The position numbers were made by a program, and so were the translations under genes. Under the pieces are notes generated by a model. The model was not told the DNA's origin, did no database searches, and worked only from the letters and a program-made list of their open reading frames with translations. DNA of 34,811 nt from Pleurocapsales cyanobacterium LEGE 06147 (GTDB lineage Bacteria > Cyanobacteriota > Cyanobacteriia > Cyanobacteriales > Xenococcaceae), in contig JADEWQ010000060.1 in NCBI GenBank assembly GCA_015207585.1, positions 1-34,811 on the forward strand, given 5' to 3'. Below, in pieces: positions 26,345 through 34,730 of this stretch (its first letter is position 1; each line of letters begins with the position of its first letter).

Positions 26345-27508
26345 ATGACTCAACCACTGACTGTACGTTGCCAACTTATAGTACCTGCTAACTTTCGCCA
26401 AGATATTGACGAAACACTTGTTGGTTTTGCTGATGGCTGCAATCAAATACTGGCGGTAGCAAAACGCGATGACTGTTGGAATACAACTAAGCTGCATCAC
26501 AAGGTTTATAAACCAACAAAAGAATCGACTGGACTTAAAGCCAATCACGTCTGTCAGGCTATTAGAAGAGTAATCAACCAAAGAAAGGCTACCAAACAAA
26601 TCCACAAGTTTAGACCTACAAGTATTAGTCTGGATGCCCGAACGTTTAAATACATCGAGGATAGACAAGAAATAGGTGTAACCCTTAAAAGTAAGAGAAT
26701 TAACTTGAAGATGAAGATTGGTGGCTATCAGATTGCACTGCTTAAGAGTCAAACTCCAAAGAGTGCTACTTTGTCTAAAAATAGACAGGGCGATTACTAC
26801 ATCAATATAGTGGTAGAAGTGCCGACACAGCCTAAGAACAAAACTCCTAGAGTACTTGGGGTTGATGTGGGTTTGCGAGATATCGCTTCTACTAGCACTG
26901 GTAAATCTTGGGATGGTCAATAACTTAGAGAAACCCGTGCCAAATTTGCTCGTGTAAGAGCGTCTGTTCAAAGAGGAGTTACGCGCCGTCGCACGGCGCA
27001 AAGTTGCCCCCATGCGGGAATTCGATTCCCGCACTCTGGGCGGGCAACCGTTGGTAAACTCCGCCACAAACGCACCAAAAGCAGTAAACGTCTGCTTAGG
27101 AGGCTCTCCGGGCGGGAAAGACGCTTTCAGAAGTGGGTCAACCACAATATCAGTAAGCGATTGGTAGCAGAGGCTGCGGAATTTGGAGCTATTGCTTTTG
27201 AGGATTTGACTGGGATTAGGCAAAGAACCAAGGTCAGGAAGTCTCAGAAACAAGAACACCATTCTTGGAGCTTCTACCAACTGCGGTTGCTGACCGAGTA
27301 TAAATCCAACGTTGCTGGCATTGATTTGGTACTTGTTCCCCCAGCCTACACCAGCAAAACCTGTAACTGTTGCAAAGTAATCGGCAACAGAGATAAAAAG
27401 GTTTTTAGGTGCGTTAACAAACTGTGTGGTTGGGTGGGAGATAGTGACCATAATGGTGCAAAAAATATTGCTAATCTTGCTGGGATGGTTGTAAACCCGT
27501 TGCCTTAG
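26345..27508 (+). pseudogene. tnpB: IS200/IS605-family TnpB, interrupted by a stop
   Basis: A single frame of 388 codons encodes an RNA-guided-nuclease TnpB (OrfB). It shows the RuvC Asp in GVDVGLRD (about 174), the RuvC Glu in FEDLTGI (about 286), the zinc finger CNCC...C (TCNCCKVIGNRD onward) and the terminal DHNGAKNIA motif. TAA at 26921-26923 falls where SWDGQ-x-LRETRAKF should read through and could be one change from CAA. The rest of the frame stays open. After VRASVQRG the gene also holds about 25 extra residues encoded by palindromes (26983-27048). No TnpA is adjacent. The protein is probably inactive, although the catalytic residues survive. Confidence 0.85.
26983..27048 (+). repeat. 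Palindrome cluster inside tnpB
   Basis: GCGCCGT/ACGGCGC (26983-26999) is followed by a nested pair. The outer stem is GTTGCCC (27003-27009) with GGGCAAC (27042-27048); the inner stem is GCGGGAAT (27014-27021) with ATTCCCGC (27025-27032). It keeps the tnpB frame, encoding a segment (VTRRRTAQSCPHAG...) I do not recognise from TnpB proteins. Confidence 0.65.
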
Positions 27509-27562
27509 CTCGACTATGTTTTGTTCTCTACAAGATGTAGTTAGGGCTAAAGCCCATTCCTA

Positions 27563-27589
27563 AATTAATTTGCCGTAGGTAAATTAATT
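27563..27589 (+). repeat. Hairpin downstream of tnpB
   Basis: AATTAATTT (27563-27571) pairs with AAATTAATT (27581-27589); a shorter GGGC/GCCC hairpin lies about 15 bp before it. They may belong to the right end or guide-RNA tail of the tnpB element. Confidence 0.35.
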
Positions 27590-27747
27590 AGGTGTGGGTA
27601 GTTTACGACAACTTCGTTCGGTCTGTAATGTCAGTTAAGCAGTAGCATGAGCAAATCAAAGCTAAAAAGAAATTATTAAAATTAGAGTTTTTATTTAACG
27701 GAAAAATAAATATTCATTTAATTTAATGCCAATATTTCAGTGTTTAT

Positions 27748-29910
27748 CTAATTAAACCGATCGGATTTTCCAGTCAAAAAATCTAGGTGAGCACCTTGTT
27801 GAGAGCGCAACTTTTCGATTGAGTCCTGAAGCTTTAACTGACCGTCTTCTAGCAGTACAATCCAGTTAGCACGTCCAATCGCGCTAGAGCGGTGGCTAAT
27901 TAAAATTGTAGTTTTGTTTTGTCGGTAAAATAAGAGTTTATCTAATACTTTGGCTTCTAAAACCGGATCGAGTGCGCTCGTAGCTTCATCTAAAATTAGC
28001 ACGGGTGGATCGGTGACAATTGCTTGAGCTAGAGACAATCTTTGTCTTTGACCACCGGAAAGGTTCGCGCCAAACTCTCCCAAGACAGTTTGATATTTAT
28101 CGGGCAGTTGATTAATAAATTCATCTGCACAAGCTATTTGACAGGCTACAACAATTTGTTCGAATGTAGCGTAGGGAGTGCCAAAGCGAAAATTTTCAAT
28201 AATCGAGCGACTCCAGAAATGAGGCTCTTGGGGAACTAATATCACCTGCTGCCGTAAGCATTCTAGAGAGAGATCTTTCTGGTTGTAGCCGCCAAAGGCA
28301 ATATTACCAGACTCAAGAGAATATAATCCGACAATTAATTTTACTAGAGTACTTTTGCCACAGCCGGATTTACCGATTAAAGCCGTGACTTTGCCACCAG
28401 GAATAGTCAGGGAAAAATCTTTAAGTAGACTGACTCTACCAACGTGATGGAAGTTGAGATTAGTGCAAGTAATATCAGCCTCGCTGGAAATTTTTGCCCA
28501 GGGTTTTTTGTCGTCATTTAGATCTTCTGGAGTAGTGTCGATGACCTCGCCAAGGCGTTGAATAGCGGTATGGGCACGGGCAAATTCATCAACAAAGCTA
28601 ATAAAAGTGACGATTAAGCCAGCGAAATTACCATTCATACTATTAAAAGCCAGCAGCTGACCGATAGTTAATTCTCGCTCGATAACTAAGCTACTACCTA
28701 ACCAAAGTATAACAACAGTGCCGATTCCAGAAATTAACTTGGAAAAAACACCGTTGATAATGCTAATTTGAATCGTACCAAAAGTAACGTTAGCCAATCG
28801 ACCAAAGCGGCTTTGAATTTCTTCCCAGGCTTGCGGCGTGGCATTAGTAGTTTTAAGATTGAGTGCCCCTTTAAAAGTTTCGACTAAAAAGCCTTGGTTT
28901 TCGGCAGCGGTAACTAAAACGGCGCGGGTTTTTTGTCGTAGTACGGGTAGAAAAATGACCGTAGAGAGAGTCATGCTAACAGCAAGCACGGTGGCAGCAG
29001 CAGTGAGTTGCCAACTATAAAAAAGCATGAAACCGAAGGAAACTATCCCGATGAAAGTTTGGCTGGGTAAGCTGATAACGACATGGGAGACTAGTTGATT
29101 AATTTCGCGGATGTCTCTCAGTCGACTGACGATTTCGCCACTACGACGGGCTTCATAGTAACTTAAGGGTAAGCGCAGGATTTGTCGCCCAAATGCGAGG
29201 ACGAATCCTAACTCTAGGCGTTGTGCAAATTGAGCGATCAGGTTAGATTGCACTAATTGAAAGATGTTGCTAAAAAGGTTTATTGTCACTACGCCGATGG
29301 CGACGGCAGTAAGCAGCTGGGTATCTCCCCGCACTAATACGTCATCAGTGAGGATTTGAAATAGGAAGGGGGTGGCGAGGGAGAGAACTCCCACTACTAT
29401 ATTAATCAGCAACGCCTCAGTGAGGATAGCTCGATAGGGCCAGGCTTGTTTGAAAAAACGCCAAACTCCGCTCACTTCATCATTTGCTTGCTGCTCGAAC
29501 CTGCCAGCTTCTGGCAGCAGTAGCAGCATGATGCCATTAGTCCAACCAGCAGTTAGTTCTTGGCGGGTAAGATAACGAATGCCGATGGCAGGGTCGGCGA
29601 TAACATATTTTTTGCCTTTTTTTCCATATAAGACAACCCAGTGATAGCCTTTCCAGTGAATAATAGCAGGTAGAGGGGCTCTGTCGAGTTGGTGAAATAG
29701 TTTAGAAGTTACTTTGATTTGGCGAGTATTAAAACCTAGAGTTTCTGCTCCTCGTCTTAAACCCAGCAGGGTAGTACCTCGTTGTCCGGTGCCAACAACT
29801 TCCCGAATGCGATTGAGAGCAAATGTGCGTCCGTAGTGTTTGGCAACAGTAGCAAGACAAACTGCGCCACAGTCTTCTTCGCTGTGCTGTAAAACTGTCT
29901 GGTATTTCAT
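27748..29910 (-). CDS. C39-peptidase ABC exporter (PCAT type)
   Basis: A 720-residue fusion of three parts. The N-terminal C39 peptidase has Gln8, Cys14 in EEDCGAVCLA, His90 in GYHWVV and Asp106 in IADPAIG. A membrane domain of about six segments spans about residues 155-430. The ATPase follows, with Walker A GKSGCGKST, signature LSGGQRQRLS and Walker B PVLILDEATSALD. Such exporters cut double-glycine leaders and pump the mature peptide out. Two such precursors lie just upstream on the same strand and a HlyD-type partner is divergent, so cargo and transporter match well. ATG 29910 is chosen because the peptidase begins there as usual; an upstream in-frame TTG (30000) would lie inside the terminator hairpin. 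The terminator before it suggests separate or read-through expression. Confidence 0.92.
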   Translation of the reverse strand: MKYQTVLQHSEEDCGAVCLATVAKHYGRTFALNRIREVVGTGQRGTTLLGLRRGAETLGFNTRQIKVTSKLFHQLDRAPLPAIIHWKGYHWVVLYGKKGKKYVIADPAIGIRYLTRQELTAGWTNGIMLLLLPEAGRFEQQANDEVSGVWRFFKQAWPYRAILTEALLINIVVGVLSLATPFLFQILTDDVLVRGDTQLLTAVAIGVVTINLFSNIFQLVQSNLIAQFAQRLELGFVLAFGRQILRLPLSYYEARRSGEIVSRLRDIREINQLVSHVVISLPSQTFIGIVSFGFMLFYSWQLTAAATVLAVSMTLSTVIFLPVLRQKTRAVLVTAAENQGFLVETFKGALNLKTTNATPQAWEEIQSRFGRLANVTFGTIQISIINGVFSKLISGIGTVVILWLGSSLVIERELTIGQLLAFNSMNGNFAGLIVTFISFVDEFARAHTAIQRLGEVIDTTPEDLNDDKKPWAKISSEADITCTNLNFHHVGRVSLLKDFSLTIPGGKVTALIGKSGCGKSTLVKLIVGLYSLESGNIAFGGYNQKDLSLECLRQQVILVPQEPHFWSRSIIENFRFGTPYATFEQIVVACQIACADEFINQLPDKYQTVLGEFGANLSGGQRQRLSLAQAIVTDPPVLILDEATSALDPVLEAKVLDKLLFYRQNKTTILISHRSSAIGRANWIVLLEDGQLKLQDSIEKLRSQQGAHLDFLTGKSDRFN

Positions 29911-29959
29911 TGAAATGATTGAGTGTTCAAAATTAGTTCTGTCTCGAGCGGGAGAAGAG

Positions 29960-30002
29960 AAAAAAAAAGGTTGGCGCAATAAAAATATCGATACAGCCAA
30001 CC
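29960..30002 (-). terminator. Rho-independent terminator after precursor A
   Basis: On the reverse strand GGTTGGC (30002-29996) pairs with GCCAACC (29975-29969) around a 20-nt loop. Nine consecutive T (29968-29960) follow. It lies 89 bp after the precursor stop and 50 bp before the exporter start, so exporter expression may depend on read-through or its own promoter. Confidence 0.7.
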
Positions 30003-30090
30003 TGGTTGTTAGAATTTCCCTTCAAACAAGCTAATGAAAAAGTCAGACTTAGAAAAAGAGCAAGAAGAGTGAGCTGCTTTGCTGCTTTAT

Positions 30091-30420
30091 CTATACTTCC
30101 TCAACGACTCCGCCTACAGGAAGACCTACGCCTAAAGGTAGCAGAGTTGTTGGGTTGGGAAACCCACCAGCAAGACCTGCAGGATTAGGAACCGAGCCTA
30201 AAAGCCCAGCGCCTGACTCAAGCGCACCGAGGAGTCCGCTCATTATGTCTATTGGTAGGGTAATAGGTAGGAGAGGAACCTCGGCCAAATCGATTGCAAT
30301 TTCTTGTATTCCACCTAATACAAGTTCCTGACCTCCAGAAATAACTTCAGCCGCTTCATCTGAAATTTCTTCTAAGAGAAAAAAGTCTAATTGAGAAGTG
30401 GTATTATTTTTTCCGATCAT
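30091..30420 (-). CDS. Double-glycine leader peptide precursor A
   Basis: A 109-residue precursor. The first 30 residues form a leader ending LEEISDEAAEVISGG, the C39-peptidase cleavage pattern with hydrophobic residues at -4, -7 and -12. The predicted mature part of 79 residues starts QELVLGGIQEIAIDLAEV and is rich in Gly, Leu, Val and Pro. It has no Lys, Arg, His or Cys, so it is strongly acidic and cannot form disulfides or lanthionines. A second Gly-Gly seven residues into the core is a possible alternative cut. AGGAGA lies 10 nt before the ATG. The exporter gene follows. The function of the peptide is unknown; signal, bacteriocin-like or surface roles are all possible. Confidence 0.85.
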   Translation of the reverse strand: MIGKNNTTSQLDFFLLEEISDEAAEVISGGQELVLGGIQEIAIDLAEVPLLPITLPIDIMSGLLGALESGAGLLGSVPNPAGLAGGFPNPTTLLPLGVGLPVGGVVEEV

Positions 30421-30458
30421 GTTGTTTATATCTCCTCGTATATTTGTCGAGTTTTTAC

Positions 30459-30505
30459 AGCCAAGAAAAGCTATTTGAAATTAACTTGCGCTTTTCTTCC
30501 TGGCT
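30459..30505 (-). promoter_or_regulatory. Leader-mRNA hairpin of precursor A
   Basis: In the 5' untranslated region, AGCCAGGAAGAAAAGC (reverse strand, 30505-30490) pairs with GCTTTTCTTGGCT (30471-30459). The stem ends about 38 nt before the start codon and is kept in the other copy (31334-31380), which suggests a role in mRNA stability or translation. Confidence 0.45.
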
Positions 30506-30643
30506 TTATTTAAACGCAGTTATTAAGTTTTGTCAGTGGAATAAATCTACATTTGTTATTTTTTAAAAATTGAAAATATCAACAATTAAAACGAATTTAA
30601 TTTAACGGTTTTTGTTTTAAAATGTAGTTATAATAAACTCAAA

Positions 30644-30674
30644 ATTATACTATTGAAATCTATCTAGATTTCAA
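30644..30674 (-). promoter_or_regulatory. Putative promoter A with operator-like palindrome
   Basis: On the reverse strand, TTGAAA (30674-30669) and TATAAT (30649-30644) are 19 bp apart, slightly long for a sigma-70 promoter. The -35 box is inside a perfect inverted repeat with arms TTGAAATCTA and TAGATTTCAA and a 2-bp centre (30653-30674). It would give an untranslated leader of about 215 nt. Confidence 0.5.
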
Positions 30675-30871
30675 CTAGTAAATGATGGATGAGCTGCGAG
30701 CGATGGTGAATTTCTCAGTACTGTAGCAATCTTAGTTAAATCGTAAAAAAGTCGATCGAGCAAAGATAGGAAGGAGAGGGTTTCAAGGAGTGAATCGCAT
30801 ACGGCTCCTGCGGGAATGCCATCAGCCCCTCCAGAGAGCAGGAGATAAAAAAGCCGTTCATAAATTATTAA

Positions 30872-30904
30872 GGTTGGCGCAATAAAAATATTAATACGCC
30901 AACC
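30872..30904 (-). terminator. 3' hairpin of precursor B
   Basis: GGTTGGCG (30904-30897 on the reverse strand) pairs with CGCCAACC (30879-30872). It is the counterpart of the terminator at 29960-30002, but the sequence after it (TTAATAATTT) lacks a long T-run, so termination may be weak and allow read-through into the downstream unit. Confidence 0.5.
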
Positions 30905-30992
30905 TGGTTGTTAAAATTTCCCTTCAAAACAAGCTAAGAAAAAGTCAGACTTAGAAAAAGAGCAAGAAGAGTGAGCTGCTTTGCCGCTTTAT

Positions 30993-31295
30993 CTATACTA
31001 TTCCTATTCCCTCAACAATGCCTAAAGGTAGTACAGTTGTTGGGTCGAAACCCTCGGGCATAGGAAATGTGGCTGGAAGCCCAGCGGCTGTCTCAAGCGT
31101 ATCGAGTAATCCGCCTATTATATCTATTGGTAGGGTAATAGGTAGGAGAGGAACCTCGGCCAAATCGATTGCAATTTCCTGTACTCCACCTAATACAAGT
31201 TCCTGACCTCCAGAAATAACTTCAGCCGCTTCATCTGAAACTTCTTCTAAGGGAAGAAAGTCCAATTCAGAAGCGGTATTATTTTTTCCGATCAT
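30993..31295 (-). CDS. Double-glycine leader peptide precursor B
   Basis: A 100-residue paralogue of precursor A. The leader (30 residues ending LEEVSDEAAEVISGG) and the first 34 core residues (QELVLGGVQEIAIDLAEV and following) are almost identical to A. The last 36 residues differ and are shorter (GLPATFPMPEGFDPTTVLPL). The 70-residue core again has no Lys, Arg, His or Cys. The ribosome site AGGAGA, the leader hairpin and the promoter palindrome are conserved. It is transcribed toward copy A and the exporter. A conserved front and variable tail suggest that export and processing constrain the first half while the tail diversifies. Confidence 0.85.
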   Translation of the reverse strand: MIGKNNTASELDFLPLEEVSDEAAEVISGGQELVLGGVQEIAIDLAEVPLLPITLPIDIIGGLLDTLETAAGLPATFPMPEGFDPTTVLPLGIVEGIGIV

Positions 31296-31333
31296 GTTGT
31301 TTATATCTCCTCGTATATTTGTCGAGTTTTGAC

Positions 31334-31380
31334 AGCCAAGAAAAGCTATTTAAAATTAATTCGCGCTTTTCTTCCTGGCT
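31334..31380 (-). promoter_or_regulatory. Leader-mRNA hairpin of precursor B
   Basis: Same stem as in copy A: AGCCAGGAAGAAAAGC (31380-31365, reverse strand) with GCTTTTCTTGGCT (31346-31334). The loop differs by a few bases while the stem is unchanged. Confidence 0.45.
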
Positions 31381-31518
31381 TTATTTAAACGCAGTTATTA
31401 AGTTTTGTCAGTGGAATAAATCTACATTTGTTATTTTTTAAAAGTTGAAAATATCAACAATTAAAACGAATCTAATTTAACATTTTTTGTTTTAAAATGT
31501 AGTTATAATAAACTCAAA

Positions 31519-31549
31519 ATTATACTATTGAAATCTAGATAGATTTCAA
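31519..31549 (-). promoter_or_regulatory. Putative promoter B with operator-like palindrome
   Basis: TATAAT (31524-31519, reverse strand) and TTGAAA (31549-31544) have the same spacing as copy A. The palindrome arms TTGAAATCTA/TAGATTTCAA are identical; only the central 2 bp differ (GA here, TC in copy A, + strand), as expected for a dimeric-protein site. Confidence 0.5.
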
Positions 31550-31745
31550 CTAGTAAATGATGGATGAGCTGCGAGCGATGGTGAATTTCCCAGTGCTGTA
31601 GCAATCTTAGTTAAATCGTAAAAAAGTCGATCGAGCAAGGGTAGGAAGACGGAGGTTTAAGGGAGTGAATCGCATACGGACCCTGCGGGAACGCCACCAG
31701 CCCTTCCAGAGGGCAGGAGGTAAAAGAGCTGTTTACAAATTATTT

Positions 31746-32062
31746 AAGATTGCTATATCTAAGATTAGACAGCGCATGAGATAAATAAATAATTGGCTTT
31801 TTACAGTTGTTTCAAGTTAGAGATGGTAGTTTTCAGCACGAGTACATCATTGATATCTAATACTCTTCGTCATAATCTATCCAATTTGTATGTCTCAAAG
31901 CATGTAAATTTTCAAGCATTAAAAATGTAAGAAAAATGTGTTCTTTAACTAGTTCCAAAGTTTGAAAAATAATTTGCTAATAAGTTAGCTGATGCTAATA
32001 GAAAAGCAATTTATCGCGCTTATACCTTGTAACGCAATCATGCTAAATTCACTCTTACAATT
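31746..32062. other. Divergent spacer before the HlyD gene
   Basis: About 320 bp of AT-rich sequence between the duplicated precursor unit and the fusion-protein gene. A promoter for the + strand gene is expected but none stands out, and I see no other gene or strong structure. Confidence 0.4.
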
Positions 32063-33421
32063 ATGCTGAGCAATCTTAATGCAAAATCTCTCGACCTCAA
32101 TACAAACACGGGTTCTCTCCGTACTGTCGAGCCAGACGAATTCTTGCCCCCAATCAGCTGGTGGACAACTCTGGGGGGATTAGTTTTCCTCGCCATTTTC
32201 AGCGCGACGATCGCTCTCGTCAGCGTTATTAAGTACAAAGTAACCGTTAAAGCTCCTGCTACTGTTCGTCCTGTTGGCGAACTGCGAATTGTTCAAGCTG
32301 CAGCAGAAGGAACGATAGACAGAATTCAAATCAAAGAAAATCAGAAAGTTCAAGAAGGAGATGTTATTGCTCATATCAGCGATTCGCGCCTCCAAACTCA
32401 AAAGAGCCAACTACAAGGAAATATCGATCGAACTCAGTTGCAATTAACTCAAATCGCTGCCCAGCTTCAAGCAACAGAAGGTCAAATTGCCGCTGAAACT
32501 GACCGTATAAATCGTGCTGTAGCTTCAGCGGTTGCCGAACTCAGCCGCGTTCGACGAAACTACCAAGATTCGTTAGTTACTACAAGAGCAGAGGTCAAAG
32601 AAATCGAAGCTGCTGTAGAGTTAGCTAGAGAAGAAATGAATAGATATCAACAGCTAGCCAACACGGGTGCGATTCCCCAGTTGCAGATCAAAGAGAAAGA
32701 AGCTGCTCTCAAAACTGCCCTTGCTAGGCTAGAAACAGCCGAAGCCGCTCTCAATCCTAGCCAGGCAGAAGTCCAGATCGCCCAAGAACAAATTTTCCAG
32801 ATACAAGCCGACGGTAAGGCTACTCTCGCTGCCTTAAACAGAGAACGAGAGCAATTAATTCAACAGCGAATTGAAATTCAGAATCAACTCAGTCGCGATC
32901 GCCAAGAACTTCAACAAATAGAAATCGAGCTTGAAGACACGGTAGTTCGCGCTTCGGCATCTGGCATTATTCAGGAACTAAATCTTCGCAATACCCAGCA
33001 AATAGTACGTCCTGGCGATGTCATTGCTACTATTGCCTCTAGTGATGTTCCCTTAGAAATTAGGGCTTTAGTAGGAGCGGAGGATATCGATAAAGTGGAA
33101 ATTGGTGGCACAGTGCAAATGCGAGTGTCTGCTTGTCCTTATCCCGACTATGGCACTCTTCAAGGTACTGTCAAGGCAATTTCTCCAGATGTCATTAGTT
33201 CTCAAAGCAATAATGCTAATACTTTATCTGAAGGAGGTGGTCTTAATCAAGCTCAAGCTTCTTACAGAGTGACTATTAAGCCAAAAACTTTATCTTTGAG
33301 TGCCCCCGCAGGCAAATGTTCGATCCAATCGGGCATGGAAGGTAGAGCCGACATTATTCACAAGGAGGAAACATTGCTAACTTTTATTCTTAGAAAAGCA
33401 AGGCTACTTGCTGATTTTTGA
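32063..33421 (+). CDS. HlyD-family membrane fusion protein
   Basis: A 452-residue adaptor of the type that partners peptide exporters. It has a cytoplasmic N-terminus (1-31), one membrane segment (about 32-56, WWTTLGGLVFLAIFSATIAL), a lipoyl-like half (VQAAAEGTIDRIQIKENQKV), a long coiled coil (about 105-310) and a C-terminal barrel with RASASGIIQELNLRNTQQIV. It should link the C39 exporter to an outer-membrane channel; no TolC gene is in the window. It is divergent from the precursors and exporter, so it needs its own promoter. It is clearly a different type from DevB at 19696-21051. Confidence 0.88.
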   Translation: MLSNLNAKSLDLNTNTGSLRTVEPDEFLPPISWWTTLGGLVFLAIFSATIALVSVIKYKVTVKAPATVRPVGELRIVQAAAEGTIDRIQIKENQKVQEGDVIAHISDSRLQTQKSQLQGNIDRTQLQLTQIAAQLQATEGQIAAETDRINRAVASAVAELSRVRRNYQDSLVTTRAEVKEIEAAVELAREEMNRYQQLANTGAIPQLQIKEKEAALKTALARLETAEAALNPSQAEVQIAQEQIFQIQADGKATLAALNREREQLIQQRIEIQNQLSRDRQELQQIEIELEDTVVRASASGIIQELNLRNTQQIVRPGDVIATIASSDVPLEIRALVGAEDIDKVEIGGTVQMRVSACPYPDYGTLQGTVKAISPDVISSQSNNANTLSEGGGLNQAQASYRVTIKPKTLSLSAPAGKCSIQSGMEGRADIIHKEETLLTFILRKARLLADF

Positions 33422-34064
33422 CGGCGATATGGGACAAAGTATTTTGGAGGAAGAGTGTAGAGACTTCAAGAATCAAACAGTTAAGCCCTGTCATTGTTTT
33501 ACGGCGAAGAAAGTAAGGATTACAACTAGGAGAAACTCAATAACTCAATTTAAAAAATCGATACAAAAAGTTATCTGATTTGTATCAATTTGCCTCATTA
33601 GCCCTAACTGAATTTTTATCCTCCAAAATACATAAATTCCTATTCTACAGGGTTATGATGAACCTTACTAAATCAAATATTGATTTTATTATTGAATAAT
33701 AATTCAACAATATTTGTAAGTTATTTGACATACAAAATAAGGTTTTTATGTAATTTAAGTACTAGTTTATTATATTAATTAATTTAAACTTATAATTTAA
33801 TCTTAAATAATTTAAATTATTTGTTCTTTAATTTTTCTCCTAGGGTAATATAAGTAATAAGCTAGTTCATTCTTAAGTTCTCAAAGTTTTTTTGGTTATT
33901 ACTAATACTTAAGAACATCGGCTGCATTAAGATGTTTTATTCAATTCTCTAGTTGAATGTTTGATTGCAAAACTGATAGATTCAAAATCTGTCATGTATT
34001 AGCTCACACAATTATCATTTAGCCTATTTCATTTAATGAATACAGAGTTTACTATCATTGTCCT
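33422..34064. other. AT-rich gap, no gene seen
   Basis: No coding region is visible. An 18-bp perfect palindrome, AAATAATTTAAATTATTT, lies at 33805-33822, and AATATTG/CAATATT arms enclose another AT-rich inverted repeat near 33674-33713. TTGACA (33725-33730) and TGTAAT (33749-33754), 18 bp apart, could be a + strand promoter, though about 310 bp from the next start. Confidence 0.4.
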
Positions 34065-34355
34065 ATGGCTTTTCTAAAAGTTGACAATATTATCCTCAAT
34101 ACAAACTATATCGCTAGTGTAAAACTAGAAAGCCGGACTTTTAGTGGAGAAAGAAGTCTTTCTGTTTTAATGGCTACTCCCAGATTTCCCTTGCTAGCAG
34201 GGGCAGACACAACTTCTCCAGAGCTATACCACTATGAATGGCTTCATTTCACTGGTAGACAAGCGCAGGGATTGCGCGACTACTTCAGCAGTTACAATAA
34301 TGTAATCGACTTGCTACCACAGGATAGACAAGAACAATGCGAAAAAGTAGGGTAA
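34065..34355 (+). CDS. Small hypothetical protein
   Basis: A 96-residue protein starting MAFLKVDNIILNTNYIASVK. I do not recognise its family. It has no signal peptide, membrane segment or cysteine pattern (one Cys near the end). The opening resembles short soluble proteins with a beta-rich N-terminus. Its middle (YHYEWLHFTGRQAQGLRDYF) looks like a strand-helix fold, and the codon use resembles the neighbours. No Shine-Dalgarno is visible before the ATG. It stands alone, separated by gaps on both sides, so context gives no function. Confidence 0.6.
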   Translation: MAFLKVDNIILNTNYIASVKLESRTFSGERSLSVLMATPRFPLLAGADTTSPELYHYEWLHFTGRQAQGLRDYFSSYNNVIDLLPQDRQEQCEKVG

Positions 34356-34685
34356 GGCACAGTTTGCTCTACTCTACAACTACGAAGCTGGTTATCATTG
34401 TCAGTCAAAATAAAGATAAATATTACGTGACTTCTCAATCACCGCTACAAAAATGAGTCAATAATTCTTGCTCAGATGAAAATAGGTGCTTCTAGCGGGA
34501 TGAAAAATACTTCAGTTTTGACAGTTTTTTTTCTCTAATGACAATCAGGTAGAGAGGAAACACTATCGTCCGCTTGCAAGCGGGGCATTAAGTACTGTCA
34601 AATAGGCGAGCTTTCGATAAGTCTTCTTGAGACTAGTAAACCTACATTCTGCAGGTAGATCGGCAAAGGAGATATAGCCCTACGT
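34356..34685. other. Gap with a MITE-like structure
   Basis: No gene is seen between the small protein and the IS end. It contains the 86-bp element with TTTGACAGT/ACTGTCAAA ends (34517-34602). The remaining sequence shows nothing I can name. Confidence 0.4.
34517..34602. mobile_element. Short MITE-like element
   Basis: TTTGACAGT (34517-34525) and its inverse ACTGTCAAA (34594-34602) frame 86 bp containing the perfect palindrome CCGCTTGCAAGCGG (34570-34583). The GTC/GAC-ended hairpin layout recalls non-autonomous IS200/IS605 derivatives. No target duplication is visible. Confidence 0.35.
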
Positions 34686-34730
34686 TTGACATCCTCCCGC
34701 CGCTAAATCAGAGATTGTAGCGGGGGATTC
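34686..34730 (-). mobile_element. IS200/IS605-type right end
   Basis: On the reverse strand GAATCCCCCGCTA...TAGCGGCGGGAGGATGTCAA, with a 12-nt loop, directly follows the tnpB-like stop. It fits the usual right end of cyanobacterial IS605-family elements, AAGAATCCC-hairpin-GGATGTCAA. Confidence 0.6.

Larger units (their letters stand above)
29969..31745. repeat. Tandem duplication of the precursor unit
   Basis: Two units of about 0.88-0.90 kb lie head to tail, 29969-30869 and 30872-31745. Each carries 3' hairpin, precursor gene, ribosome site, leader hairpin, promoter palindrome and about 190 bp of further upstream sequence. The non-coding parts are nearly identical at an offset of 875 bp. 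The coding 3' halves differ most, with a 27-bp length change. Confidence 0.85.

Noticed and set aside
26261-27451. 396-codon open frame antisense to tnpB
   Set aside because: It runs opposite to a clear tnpB coding frame with conserved catalytic motifs; its translation shows no domain, so it is a shadow.
32040-32069. ATG at 32040 as an earlier start of the HlyD gene
   Set aside because: It is in another frame and reaches a stop after nine codons.
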